Translations under genes and position numbers: made by a program
The notes under the pieces: generated by a model
What the model saw: only the letters and a program-made list of their open reading frames with translations
The model's database searches: none
What the model was told of the DNA's origin: nothing
Origin: Verrucomicrobia bacterium UBA7008
GTDB lineage: Bacteria > Verrucomicrobiota > Kiritimatiellia > RFP12 > UBA1067
Assembly (NCBI GenBank): GCA_002449695.1
Contig: DJXI01000022.1
Location: forward strand, 1-16,761
Length of the DNA stretch: 16,761 bases
Direction: 5' to 3'
Shown here: positions 1-11,357 of the stretch, in pieces
Layout of the letters: each line of letters begins with the position of its first letter
How positions within the stretch are numbered: the stretch's first letter is position 1

Positions 1-1
1 G

Positions 2-643
2 GCGAGCGCGCAGGAGATGTGCGACCTTACGATCAAGGCGTTCGAGATGGCGGCGAAGTGGCGCACGCCCGCCGTCGTCTTCGCGGACGGCCTCCAGGGC
101 CAGATGATGGAATCGGTCGCGCTGCCCGCGGCGGAAACGCCGCGGCCCGACTTCAGCGACTGGGCGGCGCAGGGCGAGCCGAAGACGCGCGCGAACCTCG
201 TCAAGTCCATCTTCCTCGACGCGCACGCGCAGGAGGTCTTCAACGAGAAGCTCCAGGCGAAGTACGAGGCGATGCGCGCGGACGCGCTGGCCGAAACGTA
301 CCTCGCGGACGACGCGGAGATCCTCCTCGTCGCGTTCGGCATCGGCGCGCGCATCGCGCGCACGACGGCCGAGACGCTGCGCCGGGCGGGCGTCCGGGCC
401 GGCTGCTTCCGGCCGATCACGCTCAACCCGTTCCCGCGCGAACAGCTCGCGGCGGCGGCGAAGGGCCGGAAGATCCTCACGATCGAGATCGACGCGGGGC
501 AGTTCGCCGACGACGTGCGGCTCAATCTCGCCAAGGCGGGGCTGGGCGCGGAGGCGGCCGGCGTGAAGATGATCCACCGCATGGGCGGCGAAGTGGTGAC
601 GGTCGACGACGCGGTCGCGGCCGCGAAGGAGATGACGGCATGA
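2..643 (+). CDS. vorB: 2-oxoacid:ferredoxin oxidoreductase alpha subunit, VorB-like (C-terminal part, 5' end outside window)
   Basis: The frame is open from base 2, so the gene starts upstream of the window; the ATG at 17 is internal. The visible 213 residues match the C-terminal half of the alpha subunit of ferredoxin-dependent 2-oxoacid (2-oxoisovalerate type) oxidoreductases. Seen: a PAVVFADGLQGQMMES segment, a later DDAEILLVAFGIGARIARTTAE segment, the RPITLNPFP motif, and the GQFADDVRLNLA stretch, all in family order. These cytoplasmic enzymes oxidatively decarboxylate 2-oxoacids to acyl-CoA and reduce ferredoxin, with TPP bound by the beta subunit. The stop codon overlaps the next ATG (bases 640-643, ATGA), and the next gene supplies beta and gamma, so this is one complex and one operon. 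The delta (ferredoxin-like) subunit would be expected upstream. Substrate (branched-chain versus 2-oxoglutarate) cannot be decided from this fragment. Confidence 0.85.
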   Translation, partial: ASAQEMCDLTIKAFEMAAKWRTPAVVFADGLQGQMMESVALPAAETPRPDFSDWAAQGEPKTRANLVKSIFLDAHAQEVFNEKLQAKYEAMRADALAETYLADDAEILLVAFGIGARIARTTAETLRRAGVRAGCFRPITLNPFPREQLAAAAKGRKILTIEIDAGQFADDVRLNLAKAGLGAEAAGVKMIHRMGGEVVTVDDAVAAAKEMTA

Positions 644-2040
644 CGACGATTGAACAGAAGGGCATGTACAGGTCCTTTCCCCGCAGCGGGAAGGACGTCA
701 GCTTCACCCACTACTGCCCGGGGTGCGGACACGGCATCATCAACAAGCTGATCGCCGAGGCGTGCGCGGAGCTGGGGCTGCAGGACCGGACGATCTTCGT
801 CGATCCCGTCGGCTGCGGCGTCTTCACCTACTACTACTGGGACGCGGCGCACATCTCGGCGGCGCACGGGCGCGCGAGCGCCGTCGCGACGGGCGCGTGC
901 CGCGCGCGGCCGGACGCGGTGACGATGGCCTACCAGGGCGACGGCGACCTCGGCGCGATCGGCTTCAACAACGCGTTCCAGGCGGCGAGCCGCGGCGAGA
1001 AGTTCGGCTGCATCTTCGTCAACAACTCGCTCTACGGCATGACGGGCGGCCAGATGGCGCCGACGACGCTCGACGGCGAGACGACGACCACGACGCCGTT
1101 CGGCCGCGACCCGGCGCTGACGGGCCATCCGCTCCACGTCTGCGAAGTCTTCAACCAGCTCGCCGCGCCGGTCTACATCGCGCGCGTGTCGGTCGCCGAC
1201 ACCCGCCGCATCCTGCAGGCGAAGCAGGCGATCCGCAAGATGTTCGAGATCGAGCGCGACGGCAAGGGCTACGCGCTCCTCGAAATCCTCGCGCCGTGCC
1301 CGACGAACTTCCGCATGAACGCCCAGGACGCGGCGCAGTTCTGCATCACGGAGATGGAGAAGGAATATCCGCTCGCCGTCTTCCGCGACGTGACGAAGGA
1401 CGCGACGCCGCCCGTGCCGCGCGCCGTGCCGCGCGCGGCGAGCTGCGCGGAACTCTTCGCCGAAAAGACGGTCGTGCCGCCGGCGGCGGACGATGCGTCG
1501 TTCACGGAGAAGCGCTTCAAGTTCGCGGGCTACGGCGGGCAGGGCGTCCTCTCGCTCGGTCTCACCGTTGCGGAGGCGGCGCGGCTGGAGCGGCGGCATA
1601 CGCTCTGGTTCCCGAGCTACGGGCCCGAGCAGCGCGGCGGCAGCGCCAACTGCTCCGTCGTCGTCTCGGGCACGCCCATCGGCTCGCCGACGGTGGAGCA
1701 TCCCGACGTCCTCGTCTGCATGAACCAGCCGTCCTACGAGCGCTTCATCGGCGACGTGACGCCGGGCGGCGTGGCGATCGTCGACGAGACGGTGCCGCTC
1801 ACCGTCGCGCCGCCGCCGGACGTGAAGGTCGTGCGCTGGCCGGCGATCCGCATGGCGGAGGAGTTCGGCGTGCCGAAGGCGGCGAACACGATGATGCTCG
1901 CCGCGCTGAAGAAGCTCGACTGCTCGGGGCTGTCGGGCGCGAGCCTCGAAGCCGCGCTCGTCGCGAGCTTCAAGAAGAAGCCGGAACTCGGCGAGAAGAA
2001 CCGCGAACTGCTCCGGCAGGCCGAGGCGCGTGAAGGTTAA
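640..2040 (+). CDS. 2-oxoacid:ferredoxin oxidoreductase, fused TPP-binding beta and gamma subunits
   Basis: 466 residues. The start at 640 is favoured by an AAGGAG ribosome site at 626-631 and the 4-base ATGA overlap with the alpha gene. Residues 1 to about 270 are the TPP-binding (VorA/KorB-like) subunit: HYCPGCGHG at 24-32, DPVGCGVF, AHGRASAVATG, then the TPP/Mg motif GDGDLGAIG near 101 ending in VNNSLYGMTGGQ near 127. Residues from about 290 form the gamma domain, starting FAGYGGQGVLS, then FPSYGPEQRGGSANCSVVV. Beta and gamma are usually separate genes or paired differently; here a roughly 20-residue linker joins them in one chain. No 4Fe-4S cysteine clusters are visible apart from the CxxC at 26-29. 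The 3' end overlaps nadK by 11 bases, so the three genes are probably translationally coupled. Family assignment is secure; the exact substrate is not. Confidence 0.9.
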   Translation: MTTIEQKGMYRSFPRSGKDVSFTHYCPGCGHGIINKLIAEACAELGLQDRTIFVDPVGCGVFTYYYWDAAHISAAHGRASAVATGACRARPDAVTMAYQGDGDLGAIGFNNAFQAASRGEKFGCIFVNNSLYGMTGGQMAPTTLDGETTTTTPFGRDPALTGHPLHVCEVFNQLAAPVYIARVSVADTRRILQAKQAIRKMFEIERDGKGYALLEILAPCPTNFRMNAQDAAQFCITEMEKEYPLAVFRDVTKDATPPVPRAVPRAASCAELFAEKTVVPPAADDASFTEKRFKFAGYGGQGVLSLGLTVAEAARLERRHTLWFPSYGPEQRGGSANCSVVVSGTPIGSPTVEHPDVLVCMNQPSYERFIGDVTPGGVAIVDETVPLTVAPPPDVKVVRWPAIRMAEEFGVPKAANTMMLAALKKLDCSGLSGASLEAALVASFKKKPELGEKNRELLRQAEAREG

Positions 2041-2857
2041 GTTCTACATCAACGCCGAAAAGCCGGCGGCGCGCGCCGCGGCGAAGGAGCTGACGGCCCG
2101 CGCCGCCGCGCTCGGGCTCGCCGTGACCGCGCGCGGCCGGTGCGACGCGGTCGTCGCGCTCGGCGGCGACGGCACGATCCTGCGCGCCGTCCACGACTGC
2201 GCGGGCGTGCCGGTCCTCGGCTTCAACCTCGGCGGGCTCGGGTATCTCGCGAGCGTCGGGCGGGCCGATTTCGAGACGGCGCTCGGGATGCTGGCCGCGG
2301 GCCGCTTCACCGTGTCGGAGCGGACGATGCTGGAGGTGCGCAAGGCCGGCGCGCGGCGGCGCAAGCTGGCGCTCAACGACGTCGTCATCATGCGCGAGCT
2401 GACGGGCCATGCGGCGGTGCTGGATCTGGAGGTGGACGGCCGCCCCGCGACGCGCTACATGGCCGACGGACTCGTTCTCGCGACGCCCACCGGCTCGACG
2501 GCGTATTCGCTCGCGGCGGGCGGGCCGGTGCTGATGCCGGACTCGCGCAGTCTGGCGGTGACGCCGATGAACCCCCACGCGCTGGGCGTCCGGCCCATCG
2601 TCGTCAGCGACGCGGTGCGGCTCACGGTCACGTCGCGGCGGCGGGTGAACGGCCGCCGCGCGGAAACGCTCGGCGTCTATGCCGACGGCGCGGACGTCTT
2701 CCGGCTCGCCGGCGACGAGACGGTCGTCGTCGCCAAGGCGCGCGTCGGCGCGAAACTGATCGAACTCGAAGGCTACGATCCCTACGAGGTGCTGGGCCGC
2801 AAGCTCGGCTGGAGCGGCACGGCCGTGCGCGCCGCGAACGGACGCGGCGATTTTTGA
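2030..2857 (+). CDS. nadK: NAD kinase
   Basis: 275 residues, a normal length for bacterial ATP-dependent NAD kinase, the cytoplasmic enzyme that makes NADP from NAD. Seen: the GGDGTILRA nucleotide motif at about 44-52, GFNLGGLGYLA, the LNDVVI segment, and the signature run DGLVLATPTGSTAYSLAAGGP followed by TPMNPHALGVRPIVV. The start is a GTG at 2030 that overlaps the 3' end of the oxidoreductase gene by 11 bases; no clear Shine-Dalgarno site precedes it, so coupling to upstream translation is likely. It is the last gene of the vor operon. Its last codons encode an intrinsic terminator, and its stop codon TGA supplies the TG of the next promoter. Linking NADP supply to a ferredoxin-reducing enzyme is plausible but is only inferred from gene order. 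Confidence 0.95.
   Translation: MKVKFYINAEKPAARAAAKELTARAAALGLAVTARGRCDAVVALGGDGTILRAVHDCAGVPVLGFNLGGLGYLASVGRADFETALGMLAAGRFTVSERTMLEVRKAGARRRKLALNDVVIMRELTGHAAVLDLEVDGRPATRYMADGLVLATPTGSTAYSLAAGGPVLMPDSRSLAVTPMNPHALGVRPIVVSDAVRLTVTSRRRVNGRRAETLGVYADGADVFRLAGDETVVVAKARVGAKLIELEGYDPYEVLGRKLGWSGTAVRAANGRGDF
2830..2855 (+). terminator. Intrinsic terminator inside the 3' end of nadK
   Basis: A perfect 7-bp stem, CGCCGCG (2830-2836) with CGCGGCG (2843-2849), closes a 6-base loop and is followed by A and five Ts (2851-2855). This is a textbook Rho-independent terminator. It lies wholly within coding sequence and its T tract runs into the TGA stop codon. It would close the vor-nadK transcript and insulate the next promoter. 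Confidence 0.75.
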
Positions 2858-2872
2858 TATACTATCATTTTT
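2855..2872 (+). promoter_or_regulatory. Extended -10 promoter for the mcsAB-like gene, predicted leaderless
   Basis: TGATATACTATCA occupies 2855-2867. TG-A-TATACT is an extended -10 element, with TATACT at 2858-2863; there is no TTGACA-like -35, and that position is occupied by the nadK terminator hairpin. Only 9 bases separate the -10 from the ATG at 2873, so initiation about 7 bases downstream would leave a leader of 0 to 3 bases. No ribosome binding site is present, which agrees with a leaderless message. The 13-base element is also an inverted repeat (TGATA-tac-TATCA), so it could double as an operator. Confidence 0.7.
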
Positions 2873-3792
2873 ATGAAGTGTGAATTGTGCCAGAGCAGAC
2901 CGGCTCAGACCGCGCTCGTCACCCGGCGGGACGGCGAGGAGGTGGAGCTGTACGTCTGCAGGGAGTGCGCCCGCGCGGAGAAATCGCGCCGCCAGAAGAA
3001 GAGCCAGCGCACGCGCAAGGTGACGGGCCTGCCGCCGGGCGTGTCGATGTCGGTGACGCAGATCGGCGGCGGCGACGGCGAGACGCCCCCGCCGATCGTC
3101 AGCGCGATTCTCAACGCCTTTCAGGACATGGTCTCGGACATCGAGAAGGCCAAGGGCGAGACGGACGCGAAGAAGGAGCCGGTCTTTCACGATTTTCCGT
3201 GCGACCGCTGCGATGCGCGCTACCGCATCGGCGCGCGCCTGCATCTGGAGGGTCTGCACCTGATCGGCGAGCTTGACGCGGTCAAACGCGCGGTCGAGGC
3301 GCTGAAGATGCAGCTCGTCGGGCTGGAGGCCGACGGCGTGCACGACGCGGGCCACGCGTACCGGATCCGCTACACGGGGTCGGCCGACCGCGCCCGGCGC
3401 GTCGTCGAGGACATTCTCGCGCAGGAGCGCAACGCGCGCGTGCGCCTCTTCGAGGAGATGACGCGCCACTTCGGCGACGCGCTCTGCCGCGCGCTCGCCA
3501 TCCTGAAGAACTGCCGGATGCTGTCGGGCGGGGAGCTGTACGACCTCCTCTCGCCGATGCGGCTGGCGGCGATGGAGAAGATGCTGGACGGCATCACGCT
3601 GAAGGAGATCAACGGGCTTCTCGCGGAGCTCGCCGGCGAACTGGATGCGGCGGGCGCGGCGGATGCGGACGCGGACGACGCGGAGGAGAAGACGGCCGAG
3701 GCGCTCGACGCGGAGGACGCCGAGCGCGCGGACGCGATGAACAAGCGCTTCGAGGACGTGGTGCTGAACGAACGGGCGGAGGGGAAGTTCCT

Positions 3793-3796
<4 letters not shown>
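2873..3796 (+). CDS. McsA zinc-finger fused to a truncated McsB (arginine kinase C-lobe) domain; probable ClpC adaptor
   Basis: 307 residues. The N-terminus has the McsA-type finger: C3xxC6 and C29xxC32 with [10 protein letters not shown] between and after. A third pair, C110xxC113, sits at a junction. From H124 the chain aligns without gaps by eye to the C-terminal half of Firmicute Mcs[13 protein letters not shown], then [13 protein letters not shown], then [16 protein letters not shown] (McsB has a very similar NCRM segment), then LLSPMRL. The N-terminal kinase lobe is absent. Relative to Bacillus/Geobacillus McsB, the R176 position is R118, R207 is V149, and E212 (catalytic) is D154. The tail (about 255-290) is Ala/Asp/Glu-rich. 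The gene is immediately upstream of clpC with a 4-base overlap, as in the ctsR-mcsA-mcsB-clpC operon. I infer a zinc-binding, kinase-inactive ClpC adaptor. The McsA part is secure; the McsB part is an eye alignment. Confidence 0.8.
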
Positions 3797-6280
<2,484 letters not shown>

Positions 6281-6282
<2 letters not shown>

Positions 6283-6310
6283 GCCGTCCGTGCGCGGCGC
6301 GTGCCGGCCT
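6281..6310. terminator. Hairpin between the convergent clpC and polA ends
   Basis: AGGCCG (6281-6286) and CGGCCT (6305-6310) form an inverted repeat that takes in parts of both stop codons, and the 27-base gap between the genes is extremely GC-rich with further pairing inside. It could act as a bidirectional terminator, but there is no T tract on either strand, so any termination would need Rho or would be weak. Confidence 0.35.
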
Positions 6311-9054
6311 CAGTGCGCGTCGAGCCAGTTGGCGCCGACGCCGATGCCGACCTCGAGCGGCACGCCGAAGTCGAGCGCGCCTTCCATCTCGCGGCGGACG
6401 ATGGCCTTGACGCGGTCGACTTCCTCGATGGGCGTATCGAAGACGAGTTCGTCGTGGATCTGCAGGACCATCTTCGTGCGCAGGTTCTCCGCCTTGAGCG
6501 CGCGGTCCACCTTCACCATCGCGACCTTGATCAGGTCCGCCGCGCTTCCCTGGATGGGCGTGTTGATCGCGTCGCGCTCGGCGGCCTGGCGCGAGGAGGC
6601 GTTGCGCGAATTGATGTCGCGCAGCGTGCGGCGGCGGCCGAGCACCGTTTCGGCGTAGCCTTTCGCGCGCGCGTCGGCGATCGCCTTTTCCATGTACGTC
6701 TTGACGGACGGGTAGAGCCGGAAGTAGGCGTCGATCAGCGTCTGCGCCTCGCGGCGCGGCACCTTGAGCCGCTGCGAGAGGCCGAACGCGCTGATGCCGT
6801 AGATGATGCCGAAGTTGACCATCTTGCACTTGGCGCGCTGCTCGGGCGTGACGAACGCGGGCATCACGTCGAAGACGCGGCTCGCGGTGTCGCGGTGGAT
6901 GTCCTCGCCGTTGCGGAACGCCTGGAGCATCGCCCGGTCGCCGGAAAAGGCGGCCATGAGCCGCAGCTCGATCTGCGAGTAGTCGGCGGAGACGAGCACG
7001 TGCGCGTCGTCGCGCGCGACGAACGCCTTGCGGATCAGCCGGCCGCGCTCGGTGCGGATGGGGATGTTCTGCAGGTTGGGGTCGCTGGACGACAGCCGCC
7101 CCGTCTCCGTGAACGCCTGCGCGTACGTCGTGTGGACGCGGCCGTTCGCGTCGATGAGCGTCGGCAGCTTGTCCACGTAGGTGGACTTGAGCTTGGTGAG
7201 CGCGCGGTAGTCGAGGATCTTCGCGACGACGGGATGGTCGTCGATGAGTTTCGAGAGCGTCTTTTCGTCGGTCGAATACTGTCCCGACGACGTCTTCTTG
7301 CCGCCGGTGAGCCCCAGCTTGTCGAAGAGGAGCTGGCCGAGCTGCCTGGGCGAGTCGGGGTTGAATCCGGGGTCGGCGTAGGAAAGGATGTCCTGCGTGA
7401 GCGCGAGGATTTCGCGGTCGAGCGTCTGGCCGTATTCCTTGAGGCTCGCGACGTCGATCTTCACGCCCTCGCGCTCCATGTCGATGAGGATCTTGACGAG
7501 CGGCTCTTCGGCGAGCTCCAGCGCGCGCGGCGCCTGCGGGCGCAGGATGTCGTCGAGCCGCAGCGCGACGTCGGCGTCCTCGGCCGCGTAGTCCAGGATC
7601 TCCTCGGGCTTGAGCGCCGCCATCGACAGCTGCTCCCTGCCGCGCTCCTTCTCGCCGATGAGCGCCGTGATGGGGATCGGGCGGTAGTGGAGGTAGTGTT
7701 CGGCGAGCGCGTCCATGCCGTGGCGCTGGGCGGCGTCGAGGCAGTAGTGCGCAAGCATCGTGTCGTGCGGCACGGAGGCGAAGCCGATCCCGTAGCGGTG
7801 CAGGACGGAGCGGTCGAACTTGACGTTGTGCGCGATGAACGTTTTCGTCGGGTCGGCGAAAAGGTCGCGGAACGCGTCGATCTGGTCGGCCGTGACGTAC
7901 CACGCCTTGCCGGGCGCCACGGCGAAGGAGAAGCCGACGAGTTTGCAGTAATGCGCCTCGGTGGAGTCGTGGCCGTCGAACGCGGCCGTTTCGGTGTCGA
8001 ACGCGATGCGGTCGGCCGTCGCGAGCTCGGCGGCGAGCGCAAGCGCGTCTTCGCGCGTCGTGACGAGCCGGTAGTCGTGCGGCGTGGAGGAGAGAGTTGA
8101 AAGTTGAGAGTGGAGAGTGGAGAGTTGGGGGGAGGGGGGAGTTGAGAGTTGAGAGTTGAGAGTGGAGAGTTGAGAGTTTGGAGTGGGTTCGAGGGAGAAT
8201 TCGCGCGCGAGGCGGTTGAGCTCGTACTTGGCGCAGACGGCGGCGAGCTGTTCGCGGTCGATGTCGCCGAAGCGGTAGTCCTCCCAGCGCGGCTCGATCG
8301 GCACGTCGGTGCGGATCGTCGCGAGGAATTTCGAGATCCGCGCGTCCGCGGCACCGTTCGCGACGCGCTCGGCGAGCTTGCCCTTGAGCGTCGGCGCGGC
8401 GGCGAGGATGCCGTCGACGTCGCCGAAGCGCGCGAGCAGGTCGGCGGCCGTCTTTTCGCCGACGCCGCGGATGCCGGGAATGTTGTCGGAGGTGTCGCCG
8501 GCGAGCGCGAGGTAGTCGATCATCTGCGCGGGCGAGGCGAGGTGCCAGTGCGCGCAGACCGTCTCGACGTCGTAGATCTCCGCCTCCTCGCCGCCGCGCG
8601 ACGGGCGGTAGAGCCGCACGCCGGGCCGGACGAGCTGCGCGGCGTCCTTGTCGGGCGTGGCCATGTAGACGTCGAAGCCGGCGGCGGCGCCCTTGACCGC
8701 GAGCGTGCCCATCACGTCGTCCGCCTCGAAGCCGTCCACGCGCACGACGGGGATCTTCAGCGCGGCGGCGAGCTCGAAGGCGTAGGGGATGTTGGCGGCG
8801 AGGTCCTCGGGCATCTTCTGGCGCTGCGCCTTGTAGGGCGGGTAGGCCTCGTGGCGGAAGGTGGGGCCGGACGGGTCCATCGCGAGGACGAGGTGGGTGG
8901 GCTTCTCGCGCTTGAGGATGGAGGTGAGGCCCGCGACGAGGCCGAGAAGGGCGGACGTGTTGACGCCGGCGGCCGTCAGGCGGGGGTTGCGCAGGAAGAC
9001 GAAGTGGCCCTTGTAGAGAAAGGGCATGAGGTCGACGATGAAAAGCTTGTCCAT
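6310..9054 (-). CDS. polA: DNA polymerase I
   Basis: 914 residues, close to E. coli Pol I. Order: 5' nuclease about 1-285 (GFEADDVMGT, ATPDKDAAQL, GDTSDNIPG), a low-complexity linker about 288-323, 3'-5' exonuclease about 324-500, and polymerase to the end. The proofreading motifs look intact: FDTET with D353 and E355, HNVKFD, and YAAEDAD. Polymerase motif A SADYSQIELR has D691; motif B is KMVNFGIIYG; motif C QIHDELV has D868. The enzyme fills gaps and removes RNA primers. The frame stays open to 9093, but I place the start at the ATG at 9054: MDKLFIVD matches the family start, and the longer reading would translate through the promoter. No ribosome site precedes the ATG, and the -10 lies 7 bases away, so the message is probably leaderless. 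A 7-base DNA repeat makes up the linker. Confidence 0.95.
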   Translation of the reverse strand: MDKLFIVDLMPFLYKGHFVFLRNPRLTAAGVNTSALLGLVAGLTSILKREKPTHLVLAMDPSGPTFRHEAYPPYKAQRQKMPEDLAANIPYAFELAAALKIPVVRVDGFEADDVMGTLAVKGAAAGFDVYMATPDKDAAQLVRPGVRLYRPSRGGEEAEIYDVETVCAHWHLASPAQMIDYLALAGDTSDNIPGIRGVGEKTAADLLARFGDVDGILAAAPTLKGKLAERVANGAADARISKFLATIRTDVPIEPRWEDYRFGDIDREQLAAVCAKYELNRLAREFSLEPTPNSQLSTLNSQLSTPPSPQLSTLHSQLSTLSSTPHDYRLVTTREDALALAAELATADRIAFDTETAAFDGHDSTEAHYCKLVGFSFAVAPGKAWYVTADQIDAFRDLFADPTKTFIAHNVKFDRSVLHRYGIGFASVPHDTMLAHYCLDAAQRHGMDALAEHYLHYRPIPITALIGEKERGREQLSMAALKPEEILDYAAEDADVALRLDDILRPQAPRALELAEEPLVKILIDMEREGVKIDVASLKEYGQTLDREILALTQDILSYADPGFNPDSPRQLGQLLFDKLGLTGGKKTSSGQYSTDEKTLSKLIDDHPVVAKILDYRALTKLKSTYVDKLPTLIDANGRVHTTYAQAFTETGRLSSSDPNLQNIPIRTERGRLIRKAFVARDDAHVLVSADYSQIELRLMAAFSGDRAMLQAFRNGEDIHRDTASRVFDVMPAFVTPEQRAKCKMVNFGIIYGISAFGLSQRLKVPRREAQTLIDAYFRLYPSVKTYMEKAIADARAKGYAETVLGRRRTLRDINSRNASSRQAAERDAINTPIQGSAADLIKVAMVKVDRALKAENLRTKMVLQIHDELVFDTPIEEVDRVKAIVRREMEGALDFGVPLEVGIGVGANWLDAH
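8091..8184 (-). repeat. Degenerate heptanucleotide tandem repeat inside polA
   Basis: Read on the minus strand, this stretch is a run of 7-base units, mostly AACTCTC with CACTCTC and AACTTTC variants, interrupted by a C-rich patch (8134-8150). Because 7 is not a multiple of 3, three units (21 bases) encode a 7-residue period, NSQLSTL, seen several times in the linker between the 5' nuclease and the exonuclease. All three minus-strand frames of the unit lack stop codons, whereas the plus strand contains TGA, so insertion is tolerated only in this orientation. It looks like a dispersed repeat type that entered the gene in frame. Confidence 0.85.
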
Positions 9055-9070
9055 AACCGTAAGTATATCA
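9055..9070 (-). promoter_or_regulatory. polA: Extended -10 promoter of polA, predicted leaderless
   Basis: On the minus strand the sequence reads TGATATACT (9070-9062) directly after a run of seven Ts. TATACT lies at 9067-9062 and the ATG begins at 9054, leaving 7 bases between. Transcription would therefore start at or within a base or two of the ATG. There is no -35 hexamer and no ribosome binding site. The 9-base core is identical to the other three promoters in this window, but the downstream half of the dyad is not conserved here. Confidence 0.65.
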
Positions 9071-9230
9071 AAAAAACCTCGTTCCGGGGCCATCTGCGGT
9101 TGCGGGGCGGTGCGCGGGAAGCTTTACGGAGGGTAAACGAACGACAAAAGTGCGTTTACTTCTGGAAGCGGCGATTACCAACGATGCCGCACCGCGCGGC
9201 CGGGGGGCTCTTCCCTGCGCGGCGAAAATA
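9071..9230. promoter_or_regulatory. polA/rpoD divergent intergenic region with TTTAC/GTAAA inverted repeats
   Basis: This is most of the 236-base gap between the divergent polA and rpoD starts. It holds a perfect 7-base inverted repeat, GTAAACG (9133-9139) and CGTTTAC (9153-9159), with 13 bases between. A further TTTAC (9123-9127) pairs with GTAAA (9133-9137) around a GGAGG loop. The three spaced TTTAC/GTAAA elements look like binding sites for a dimeric regulator of rpoD and/or polA, although this is only inferred from symmetry. I see no convincing gene in the gap. Confidence 0.35.
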
Positions 9231-9290
9231 TGATATACTATCAAACACACTTGACAAGGTGCAGTCGGGTGAATTGTAGACTGGAGTGAT
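9231..9290 (+). promoter_or_regulatory. rpoD: rpoD promoter region and leader
   Basis: TGATATACTATCA at 9231-9243 is the same extended -10 as upstream of the mcsAB-like gene, with TATACT at 9234-9239. Initiation near 9246 would give a leader of about 45 bases. Within that leader a TTGACA at 9251-9256 could be the -35 of a second, weaker promoter with a poor -10 around TGTAGA (9275-9280). The ribosome site is GGAG at 9283-9286, 4 bases before the ATG. Confidence 0.6.
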
Positions 9291-11312
<2,022 letters not shown>

Positions 11313-11329
11313 CGGGGCGCAACGCCCCG
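11313..11329 (+). terminator. Strong GC hairpin after rpoD (attenuator or processing stem)
   Basis: CGGGGCG (11313-11319), a CAA loop and CGCCCCG (11323-11329) make a perfect 7-bp stem immediately after the rpoD stop codon. No T tract follows; the next bases are the leader and AAGGA ribosome site (11343-11347) of the next gene. It could partly terminate transcription or protect the rpoD message end while allowing read-through. Confidence 0.45.
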
Positions 11330-11357
11330 CGGCACAACACGAAAGGAACACTACACG

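Noticed and set aside
9055..9093. N-terminal extension of polA (MAPERGFFDILTV) from a start at 9093
   Set aside because: It would be translated from the T tract and -10 element, has no family match, and MDKLFIVD at 9054 fits the normal start.
9150..9233. Small plus-strand frame from GTG with GGAGG upstream, before rpoD
   Set aside because: GGAGG is 17 bases from the GTG, too far, and the frame ends in the promoter; composition suggests chance.
9251..9280. TTGACA as the main rpoD -35
   Set aside because: The matching -10 (TTGTAG or TGTAGA) is poor, while the TGATATACT just upstream is exact and recurs at other genes. Kept only as a possible second promoter.
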